Both the position numbers and the translations under genes were made by a program. A DNA stretch of 64,000 nt. Source: Notospermus geniculatus. Lineage: Eukaryota; Nemertea; Pilidiophora; Heteronemertea; Lineidae. The first letter of the stretch is position 1. Each line of letters starts with the position of its first letter. The notes beneath the pieces are model-generated. The model saw only the letters and a list, made by a program, of their open reading frames with translations. It had not been told where the DNA came from and made no database searches. Location: NCBI GenBank assembly GCA_002633025.1, contig NMRB01000257.1, positions 265,066-329,065 on the forward strand, in the 5' to 3' direction. Shown one piece after another: positions 47,198 to 55,666 of this stretch.

Positions 47198-48198
47198 CAA
47201 TATGCAAATAAGGGGTGAAGTTCAGCCGACTTATCCAGATCAGGGGCAATCTCAGTCATGTCAGTGGTGCAGATCATCGCCGAGATTTAGGCGCATTTTC
47301 TAAGGAATGCATGCATATTTCTTCATGGAAAACGGGTTTTCTTGATGCTATATGGCTAAATTACGAAAATGTTCGTGTTCTTTGTGAATAACTCACTTTT
47401 TTGGCCCATCTCGAACTAAATGTATGCGACAAAAGATACGGTCCCCGATCTGCGGGAAATGTTTACATCTCGCGGGCGCGCGCGTGAATAAATGGGAAAA
47501 AACGGGAGTACCACGAAAACTGTTCTACCCCGAAAACTGGTCACTCGATCATACCTGGTCCTGGGTACTGCTACTGCTAGGCCTAGCCTACATACATAGG
47601 CCTACTAGGCCTACATGTAGGCTAGCTAGGCCTATAGGCTAAAGGCCTACCAAAAAATAGCCGAGGCCGGGCGGGGAGGGACGTGTGTGTAGGCCTATAC
47701 TTTGTAACAAACTAGGCCTAGGCCTACCGTACAAAAAGGCAAGATCTGTAGCTACTATTAGGCTAATCAGCATGATCAGTGTTGATCATGTTGATGGGGT
47801 GAAAATAATTTTATCGATGACTGACATTTATCATTTCCACTTTCCAGATTAGGCTATATGATGACAAAGCTGAGAGTTTGTGAGGTGATGATACATTAAG
47901 TACCGGCAGAGAATGAGTTCAAGGTCAGTATCGAGGTCAGATAAAGTGTTGTACATCTTGGCCTTTAAATTGACAAACAGGTCAAGTACCTGGTACTCAG
48001 AACAGGTAAGGTACTAGGCAAAAATGTTGTGGCATCACAGCCTTTGGATCGTGTAAAATAGAAAGTTCTCTCTTCAAAGGAAACAAACCTGCTCCTTGGT
48101 CGCTCCAATTGAAGGTCAGCAGCGGACCTAATGTTTGAACATTCCTGGATTTGAAGGCCCCTGTTTGAACGTAGTTTTATATTTTCTTCTTCATGCAG
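47198..48198 (+). other. Upstream region of galactosyltransferase copy 1; AGGCCTA-rich tract
   Basis: 47430-47560 is CpG-rich and could contain a promoter or first non-coding exon. 47575-47740 is built from overlapping AGGCCTA and TAGGCTA words including ACATGTAGG. From about 48054 the sequence matches the region before copy 2 (55269 onward: AAACAAACCTGCTCCTTGGT, TTGAAGGCCCCTGTTTGAAC), so the gene duplication includes this flank. Confidence 0.45.
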
Positions 48199-48438
48199 AA
48201 GCAATGACATTTATCCAAGTAACGAGATCAAGGATGAACACGTGCAAGAAGGCGGCCCTCTCCATCCTCGTCATTGGTTATGTCTTCCTCTGGGTTGTAG
48301 CACTTTTCAATCATCAGCCAAGGGCTATTTACACACTGCCAGATCCATCGCTTATCGTGGACATGTCCCAAAAAAATGACAATGGTCAAGGACAGAATTC
48401 CAGGAAGCATTACTGCAAAGTGGATCTCAGTTCATTGA
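48199..48438 (+). CDS. B4GALT: B4GALT copy 1, exon 1 (anchor)
   Basis: Acceptor TTCATGCAG just before 48199 implies an upstream non-coding exon. Coding from 48234. Donor A|GTAAGT at 48439. Encodes tail, transmembrane anchor and stem ending HYCKVDLSSL, whose Cys matches a conserved disulfide Cys of the family. Confidence 0.85.
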
Positions 48439-51400
48439 GTAAGTACATGTCACAGACTGTTGCGAGGGGATGCTACAAGCTACTATTCTGACTCACCTGC
48501 CACTTGTTGCTGTTTTGCTTCTAGTCGAAAAAACTGAATAGAAATTATATCTTGCTAATGGTGGGGAAAATTTGTAATGAAAGAATTTGACAATCAAGAC
48601 CGTTGTTCCTGACAAGATCCCACATTTCGCTTTATCATTTACAAATTTGATTTAAAATATTCAGCTAGTCAAAGATTATTCTGCAACAAATTTTGAGGAT
48701 TCACCATGGTTATGCTAATGATGGTGCTTCCTTGACCGTTTAATGATGACCATAATTTCGCCTCTTTTTAGGGTATCAGTATGTGGACATATTAGAAGAT
48801 CCCGACTACAAGGACATCATCAAGGCCAATCCCCTAGTTGAAAAGGGCGGGCAGTGGGCACCAAAGACTTGCGCTGCATTCCAGAAAGTTGCAATAATCA
48901 TACCATATCGCAATAGGTGGCACCACCTAAAATTACTGCTGAAGAGGTTACATCCTATGTTGATGAGGCAGCACATAGACTACAGGATATTCGTTATAGA
49001 ACAGGTAAGGGAACCTGAAAATCTGATAAATAATTCTGCATTCCCGGCATTTTCCCTTGAACGGACAATATGTGACAGGAAAATGAGTCGGAATGCGAGG
49101 TGAACCAATGATTTGTTGATTTCAGCATCATCTGCCCATTGTGAAGTGAATTTGACTTTGTCCATTTCTGTAATTGTTCGCTAGTGTCATCTTGGGTCTT
49201 CTTTCTGGCGCATCCCGACTCATTTTACTGTCACGGGTCACATATAGGCAGCTAGGCTCATATCAGTGCAATCACTTCATCACAGGTGGCGCTAGCAACT
49301 GACAACCTAAAGATTTTGGCTCAAATGTTGATGTTAAAATGGATTTTACTTGCAATACATGCCAACTGATCGGTGTAATGAGCACATCAAAATGCCTACA
49401 AGGAGGCTGCCTGTAGCGTCTCTTTAACTTTCACTGTCATGGCAAGTCCTTATGTTTCGATCATTCCCCTTTCAGGATGGCACCAATGCCTTCAACCGTG
49501 GTATGCTGATGAATATAGGCTTCAAAGAAGCCCTCAGCCTTGGTTCTTTTAATTGTTTCATTTTCCAAGATGCTGATCTCTTGCCAGAGCACGATCGCAA
49601 TTTTTACCTATGTGATAATGAAGCACGACATTTAGCATCGGCTATCGACGAGATGCGATACCAGTAAGTCATCATCCAGGCGAGCGCCCCCTTTTGGCCA
49701 ACAAATCTGTAAAATTGACCGTGAAATTCTGAAATTTGGAGCAAGTCATTGAAATTCACCGCAGATTTCAATGTTTCTAGCACAGGGTGCGCCCTCTTTT
49801 CCAAAATCATGGACCCGCCCCTGTCATCCTGATTTCTTGCCTCCATGAATGATGTAATCTTCCCAAGTGCACGATATAGACCTGGACCGGTATTCATAAA
49901 ACTACTTAATCTAAGTATGACACTTATCCTTTGTTCAACACAAAAGATAAGTATCATACTTAGACTTAAGTAGCTTTATGAATACGGGGCCAGGGGCCTG
50001 TTTCATAAAGTGACTTTAAGCTTATGGTACCTTTAACCAAATGGAAAATGCATTGAAGTTAATGGAACCATTAGCTTAAAATCACTTTAAGAAACAGGTC
50101 CCTGTTCATTGACTTGTTTAGAAGATTTTGACTGGATGCGCCTTGTTCAATAGGGTGGTTTCTCTGGTCGCTTCCTTTTGAACGCCGGAATGAATTTGGC
50201 GGTGAACAGATTTGTTCAAGTTGCTAGGTATACCAAAGGGTATCAGAACTTTCCCCGCAGGATTTTTGCCCCCGGTANATGTATTATAGTTATGCAGGAG
50301 GAGTACTTGCTATCAATAAAGAAAACTTCCTAAAAACAAACGGTTTTTCCAACAACTACTGGGGATGGGGGCAAGAGGATGATGATTACTCTGCCAGGTA
50401 TGTGACTGTCGGCGTCAAGTTCAGTCATGTCAGTGTCCATGTGGCACTAAATTCCTGAAAGTGGTGGTGTTCTGAAATTTTCTTTGGAAATGACTTATTT
50501 CAAGCAGAAACCTTTTCAAGATGATTACATGGTTTTTGACCACCAATCATATTCATCCCTATTTTATCCACTTGCGATCAAGTGTTTGTAGTCCCAGTGG
50601 GTCATCCGTCATCGTGAACCTTCATAATGTTACGCCTTCGGCCCACCGGTGTACTCTATCCTACCGAATGCGAAGTGACCGTAGGTCTTGCTATTTCAAG
50701 ATGGTCATTGACAGTGTCGTATTTTCCAGGACTTATGAAGCTGGCCTGAAGCTGTCCAGACCTCCAGAATATATTGGCCGTTTCAAAATGGTGCGGCATT
50801 CAAAAGCTTCCAAAAGTGATACAGGGTAAGGAAGACATTTGTTTCTTCATGAATTATGTCTTTTCATTCACTCATTAATCATCACGCCGGAAGATATGTG
50901 TGGTAACTGTAATGAATGTCGATGCCTTGCATGCAATAAGTGAACAAAGTTCTGACTCCGAAGTTAAATTTTTTTTTTAATCTTCCAGGAATAGTTACTT
51001 CTTTTACTGGCGAGCACGTTGGAAGGTTGACGGCATCAATTCTTTGTCATCATCTGCGAATTACAAGGTGGTGTCTGTCAATGACGAGGCATTGTACACG
51101 AGGATTCTAGTTGACATCGGCGCACCGCCAAATTATGAGGATGTTATGAAATCAGTTTCTGAGCACCGTCCACTGTCATTGTTGTGGTAGGTGACATACA
51201 CAGCATTTCTGCTCGCGTCAGCCATACGATGACTCAGACATTGTGTAGGCTGGCACTGGCCGGTCTTGGATTTCATTGGCGGCCGTTCTAGGGTTTTGGT
51301 TGGTAGTAAACATCAGATATATGAATTACAAGATATTTGCTGAAAACCTCTCATCGGGTTCACAGAACATATGCAACAAAAATTCTCGGGCCTAAAGGGT

Positions 51401-51590
51401 TAAAAGTGTGTTGAATTATGGGGAATTGGTGACATTATCTGGTGTTGGAGTATCCGCTTCTTCTGGTATATTGTTCCACATTACAAGTATAAATTATAAA
51501 TAAATATAAATAAATATAATAAATAAATAAATAAATAAATATAATTTTATTGTTTTATTTTCCAGGTATTTGCAGTTCTATTTCCCATGA
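48234..51590 (+). CDS. B4GALT: Beta-1,4-galactosyltransferase-like, tandem copy 1
   Basis: Exons 48234-48438, 48772-49004, 49476-49663, about 50279-50397, 50730-50825, 50989-51186, 51566-51590; about 356 residues. A type II Golgi protein: 6-residue tail, membrane anchor from AALSILVIGYVFLWVVALF, then a stem. Catalytic landmarks of the family: IIIPYRNRWHHL, FNRGMLMNIGF, the metal-binding Asp-x-Asp as DAD, WGWGQEDDD, and MVRH (metal-binding Met and His). The position of human Tyr289, which selects UDP-Gal, is Tyr (SYAGG). The start MNTCKK is chosen because copy 2 lacks the upstream Met (48204). The enzyme would add galactose or GalNAc to GlcNAc on glycoproteins or glycolipids. Oddity: the exon 4 acceptor is missing and an N sits at 50278, probably an assembly join. 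Confidence 0.85.
48772..49004 (+). CDS. B4GALT: B4GALT copy 1, exon 2
   Basis: Acceptor CTCTTTTTAG, donor CAG|GTAAGG, 233 nt. Encodes GGQWAPKTC and IIIPYRNRWHHL, the first nucleotide-sugar-binding part. Confidence 0.9.
49071..49245. mobile_element. Foldback element in intron 2, TGTGACA...ATGAGTC family, copy 2
   Basis: Left TGTGACAGGAAAATGAGTCG, right CGACTCATTTTACTGTCACG. Relative of 23775-23963. Absent from intron 2 of B4GALT copy 2, so it inserted after the gene duplication or was lost there. Confidence 0.7.
49246..49423. mobile_element. TTAA-family MITE remnant in intron 2
   Basis: Matches 41663-41883 (GGTGGCGCTAGCAACTGACA, TTACTTGCAATACATG, GGAGGCTGCCTGTAG). The right TTAA is at 49424-49427. 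The left end is lost at the border with the preceding foldback. Confidence 0.75.
49476..49663 (+). CDS. B4GALT: B4GALT copy 1, exon 3 (Asp-x-Asp)
   Basis: Acceptor CCCCTTTCAG, donor CA|GTAAGT, 188 nt. Encodes FNRG and IFQDADLLPEHDRN. The metal-binding motif is DAD here, against DVD in copy 2 and vertebrates; both aspartates are kept. Confidence 0.9.
49881..49994. mobile_element. Foldback element in intron 3, TATTCATAAA type
   Basis: Arms CCTGGACCGGTATTCATAAA and ACTACTTAA against TTAAGTAGCTTTATGAATAC and GGGGCCAGG. The loop contains TTTGTTCAACACAAA. Related to 13487-13592. Confidence 0.75.
49993..50103. mobile_element. Second foldback in intron 3, GGGGCCTGTTTCATAAAG end
   Basis: Starts where the preceding foldback stops. 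Arms GGGGCCTGTTTCATAAAGTG and ACTTTAAGCTTATGG pair with CCATTAGCTTAAAATCACTT and AAGAAACAGGTCCC. Confidence 0.7.
50279..50397 (+). CDS. B4GALT: B4GALT copy 1, exon 4 (5' edge lost)
   Basis: Encodes MYYSYAGGVLAIN to WGWGQEDDDYSAR; donor AG|GTATGT. No AG acceptor lies at the expected place: the sequence jumps from intron (GGATTTTTGCCCCC) to exon at the N at 50278. The upstream CCCCGCAG would put the exon out of frame. Confidence 0.75.
50730..50825 (+). CDS. B4GALT: B4GALT copy 1, exon 5
   Basis: Acceptor ATTTTCCAG, donor GG|GTAAGG, 96 nt. Encodes EYIGRFKMVRHSK with the metal-binding Met and His. Confidence 0.9.
50989..51186 (+). CDS. B4GALT: B4GALT copy 1, exon 6
   Basis: Acceptor AATCTTCCAG, 198 nt. 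Encodes DGINSLSSSANYKVV and YTRILVDIGAPP, the conserved C-terminal part. The codons after TTG TTG TGG read TAG, but GTAGGT at 51187 is also a usable donor. Confidence 0.9.
51496..51546 (+). repeat. AAATAAAT microsatellite
   Basis: Tandem AAAT/AAATAT units just before the last coding exon of copy 1. Confidence 0.85.
51566..51590 (+). CDS. B4GALT: B4GALT copy 1, short last coding exon
   Basis: Acceptor TTATTTTCCAG followed by 25 nt coding YLQFYFP and a stop. The same structure with one silent change is present in copy 2, which supports it. If the preceding intron is retained, the protein ends at LLW. Confidence 0.6.
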
Positions 51591-53756
51591 CGGATGGCAT
51601 CCAAAGTCAAGTGAGTAGTCGCCAGTGGTCCAATGAGTGTGATACATGAGATACCGTCTCACGATACTTCAACCATTCCAGCTTTTTGTACGAAAAGAAA
51701 TGGTCGAGATATGAACCGTATGCTGACATTGGACTCACCTGGCATCAGTGACCAGTATTATTAGCACTAACCCAGCACACAGGAGGTGGAAACGTGGGTG
51801 TATTTTTCTAGTCTCCTGCAACCAAGGTTTTGTGTTTTTATCCTGTGGTTTATGGTCAGAAATCTTTGTGATGGACGGAACTATTGCAATACAATTCTAT
51901 AGACAAAAAAGGTTCTACTTTTACAAGTAGGTTCAGAAGTATTCCACTGTCATTGCATTTGCAAGCTGGGGAGACTTAGGAGATACCCTGCAGTGCTCGA
52001 AAAGTTCAGTTGTTCAAAGGTAGCCATTTGGCAAAATGTCTACCGGTACAAATTTTCGTAGCCAAATATCTATGATTGAGATACTGCCAATGGAAATAGA
52101 AAGGACTTATGGCGATTAAAATGGTGAAACTCAAGAAATTTTTGTAGCCAAATGGCGAAGTTGACAAAATCCTTTATAGCCAAATGGGAAAATCCTGTAG
52201 CCAATTGCGATGAAAACAGCTACTTTTCGAGCCCTGCCCTGCCTTGGACCTGCAACTGTCAGAAAAGTGCTTCCAGTAGAATGAGGTGATGTGGTGCAGA
52301 TGATCAGATGAATTGAACAATGTCACGGGGCGATGTTTCGATTTTATTTTTCCATGTTTTTAATTCAGAGATGCCAATACATGGGGAATTCTTTCCCATT
52401 TCTGTAGTGAACTTTTCATCATTATGCCTGATGTTTTATCGTGTGAAATGTTTATTTATGGGTTTAATTTATTCTCATGATTGTTTGAATCTCATCTTAA
52501 AATGGTTATAATGCTGTGTACAAAATAATTTAAATCAGGGCCATATTCATGAAGGCTTCGCAACTTTGCGTGCACACAAATCTATTGTAAGGCAGTCAGT
52601 GAACAATAGGGCATGTGCAGTCAAACAATAGACTTGCGTGCACGCAAAGTTGCAAAGACATCGTGAATTTGGCCACAGGACATTTTGATTGAGAAAACTA
52701 AGTGATAGCAAAAATAGGCAGTTTGCCAGTGTACATTTGCTGATGATGTACATGTACACATGTAGAGTTCTTATGGTATATGACAGAAATATGCATTGCA
52801 TGTGGTATTCGATCCAGAACAATTATTTTGCATGTAGGCCTACATGTAGTTACTCCAATGGGGTTGTAGCCATTTTATTTCTGTCATCGGGGTGGCGCTG
52901 CGACCGTATCCACTTTTCCACTGTGACATTGTACGGAACGTCAACGTCACACTGCCACTGCCATGACGTTGTGGCTTCATGCTCGCACGTCGTTTTGCCA
53001 CGGAGATGACGTCCTGAAGACAATGAAAAGGGCTGATACGGTCGCAGCGACATCTTTCCGTGGAGAAGTGGCGATGTCCTCATTATTTCTGTTGAAGTCT
53101 CCATGATTGCTTCCAATCGCTATTGAACTAGTGTGACCTAGACAGGAAAGCAGTTTGTTCACAAATACCACTTGTACATGTATTCATTATATTCAGAAAT
53201 TGTACTCCTTCTGGGTGCCATCACCTGAGTTTATGTCATTGACTGATAATACTGATCAGATCATAAAAATACTTCTTCCGACTTGGTGTGTTCAGCTTTA
53301 TCTTATCTGTACTGATCCTTCAACATTCACCATGAGAGTCACAGTTTCACACTTAACCACGGAGACTTGTCACAGAGGTGAGCACAATGGCCCTGGCCAT
53401 TTCATTTATTTTTGAATTTTGCACCAGAAAAACACTCCGCACAAGCACAATAGCGCTTCCGCTGTATGTTTGTTGAGTCATAGGCCTACAATTGATTTGT
53501 TAGTGCTGGTAGTGAGGCAGAAATTGAAAGTAAAAAAGCAACAAAGACTGACTGTGACCATGGTCGATGGTGACTCTTGTCATCTGAGGGGCAATATTCA
53601 TGATATTACCCTCTGGAAACCCATCTTCCAAAATAAAAATAAAAAGTGCCCCCCCCTTGCCAATTTTGAGGGACCAGGTGGACGATAAACATAAGTATTT
53701 TTTTACTTGGCCTAACCAAGGCTATAAAATTCGCGGCGTGCACACGTATTTTGTTA
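51591..53756. other. Region between the paralogues, part 1; no gene seen
   Basis: 3' UTR of copy 1, then non-coding DNA. Holds one foldback (52538-52675) and, at 53372-53412, a fragment of the AGCTCACC-type repeat end. Frames at 52850-53116 have no family signature. Confidence 0.45.
52538..52675. mobile_element. Foldback element, GGGCCATATTCATGAAGGC end
   Basis: Arms GGGCCATATTCATGAAGGC and TTTGCGTGCACACAA with complements TTGCGTGCACGCAAA and CGTGAATTTGGCC. The middle also pairs around ACAATAG. Confidence 0.65.
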
Positions 53757-54171
53757 GGCCACTTAAAATTAATAAATTGTTTTACATGGCCGCCCGCCTC
53801 AATTTTTTGGTGCCGCCTCAATTTTTTTTATAGTTTATATTTTTCAAAAAGTCCATTTTTTTCATCCCAAAAACCGTTAGGGGCCAAGAGATCGTCAGTG
53901 CAAGCTCAGTCATGACGGCAGCAAGTGCCCATGGGGGTGATTTGCTGCCCACAAAGTGGAAAAATGAGAGAGGCAACCAGAAGTGACCCTCAAAGTATAG
54001 AAGGGCTGTACAAAATGTTGAGATATTGAGAAATTAAAAGTAATTTTCCAGTATTGGTGATCTCTACTGTCCTTCTTCTTGTCGGGGAAAAATATAAAAT
54101 ATAAAATGCCCTACTCACCAACATTTCAGAAGTTGGAGTCATGTAAAACAATTTATTAATTTTAAGTGGCC
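53757..54171. mobile_element. PIF/Harbinger-like MITE, second family
   Basis: A 415-bp element whose ends are exact inverted repeats for more than 30 bp (GGCCACTTAAAATTAATAAA then TTGTTTTACATG). TTA flanks both ends (53754-53756 and 54172-54174). Solo TTAGGCC/GGCCTAA words near 53710 may belong to a neighbouring copy. Confidence 0.75.
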
Positions 54172-54174
54172 TTA

Positions 54175-55158
54175 CATCACAAATCGTGAAATTGATTGGT
54201 ATGACAGGTGTCCGAAGGAAACGCATCACATGTTACAGCGCACCGTTCGCTTATGTGCTACTCTATTGTTCAAATTATTGATTAGGAAGGGAATTCAATA
54301 TAGGCTTTCTCTGTTCATCAATGTAATGAATAAAAAACGGAACAAAATACATGTAACATGGCTCTCCATAGGCCTACATAGATCACCATTGAAATTGACT
54401 CTAGAAGGCATTGACAGACGCATCGGTGGAGTTGCACTGGTGAAACACAGCGAAGGGGGCATTCATAATGGTGAGTACTTTTTCATTTGTAACACGAAAC
54501 AAAACAAAGCATTAGACACAGCGAAATTGGAGTGTCAACGTCGATGTGTGTATTGTTATGAAAAGATGCTGTGCTGCACATTTGTTATCAAATTGTTTTT
54601 AATCTGATTACTTTATTCAGGGGCGTAGCTAGCTTTTTTGGCCTGGGGGGGCAAAAGGTCCTCTGGGGGGGGCAAAAGACCATATTTTGCTAATTTTCGG
54701 TCAAAATGTGCATGAAAAACACATTTTTCCGGACCACCTGGGGGGGGCATTAGCCCCCCCTGCCCCCCCCCCGCTAGCTACGCCTCTGTTATTACGTTGC
54801 TGTCTTTCCTGTTGATGTTTTTTTTCCACGGTTAAACCCCATCGCGCGTTATTTCTATAGTATAGAGTTTTTGCAAAGCCCCCGAAACGCCAACGCCAAG
54901 TAAGTGTAGTTCATTGGTTTATTGGACTTGGGCTTTTTGGGACTAAACGTAGTCCATTCACATAGCGGCAGCTGAGAATCACGTCATCGGAATGATAGTG
55001 CACGTTAACGATTTCCCGCTTTGGTTTTCCCGCCGTCGGAAGACGGCTGACGGATTTGGTTTGAGTTTGAATCTTAATAGCGTATGTACGTTCTGTTCTG
55101 GGCACATGTTAAGTACATGTAGTTATCTGGCAATATTCGTGAAATTTCTTTAATAGTC
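54175..55158. other. Region between the paralogues, part 2
   Basis: A 125-codon frame at 54230-54607 is not recognised. It contains a possible donor (AATG|GTGAGT) near 54471 and could be an exon relic, but there is no second line of evidence. A solo end of the 38825 foldback family is at 54867-54903. Confidence 0.4.
54618..54788. mobile_element. hAT-like MITE with CAGGGGCGTAGCTAGC ends
   Basis: 171 bp, CAGGGGCGTAGCTAGC at the left and GCTAGCTACGCCTCTG at the right, with G/C homopolymer tracts inside. TTATT is adjacent to both ends. Confidence 0.65.
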
Positions 55159-55249
55159 GGCCCCAAAAAGGTGGGCGCGCTCACGCGTGCCCCCCCCCCC
55201 CCCCCCNGGCCCCAAAAAGGTGGGCGCGCTCACGCGTGCCCCCCCCCCC
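55159..55249 (+). repeat. Direct duplication around a single N
   Basis: GGCCCCAAAAAGGTGGGCGC and CTCACGCGTG followed by a C homopolymer occur twice, separated by one N (55207). It most likely represents an unmerged assembly overlap rather than biology. Confidence 0.75.
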
Positions 55250-55419
55250 TCCCGGATCCGTGCCTGGGTACAATAGAAATTTCTCTCTCCAGAAGAAACA
55301 AACCTGCTCCTTGGTCACTCCGGCAGAAGATTTGCAGCTGACCTAAGGATTGCATATTCTTGGATTTGAAGGCCCCTGTTTGAACGTACATGTAGTTGAA
55401 TGTTTTCTTCTCTGTGCAG

Positions 55420-55666
55420 AAACCACCAGTGACGTTTATCCGAGTAAGGAGATCAAGAATGAACACGTGCAAGAAGGCGACCCTCTCCATCCTCGCCATT
55501 GGTTATGTCTTCCTCTGGGTGGTAGCACTTTTCAATCATCAACCAACAAGAGTCATTTACACACTGCCAGATCCCTCCCTTATCGTGGACATGTCCGAAA
55601 AAAACGACAATGGCCAAGGACAGAATTCCAGGAAGCATTACTGCAAAGTAGACCTCAGTTCATTGA
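55420..55666 (+). CDS. B4GALT: B4GALT copy 2, exon 1
   Basis: Acceptor TCTCTGTGCAG, coding from ATG 55459, donor A|GTAAGT. The codon matching the upstream Met of copy 1 is GTG here, which fixes MNTCKK as the shared start. Confidence 0.85.

Noticed and set aside
46578-47277. Frames of about 200 codons over the 46.7-47.2 kb gap
   Set aside because: Almost entirely N, so no evidence of coding.
48204-48233. Upstream Met (MTFIQVTRSR) as start of B4GALT copy 1
   Set aside because: The matching codon in copy 2 is GTG, and starting at MNTCKK gives the usual very short cytoplasmic tail in both.
54230-54607. 125-codon frame with a possible GTGAGT donor
   Set aside because: No family resemblance, no matching acceptor or partner exon identified; left as a possible relic only.
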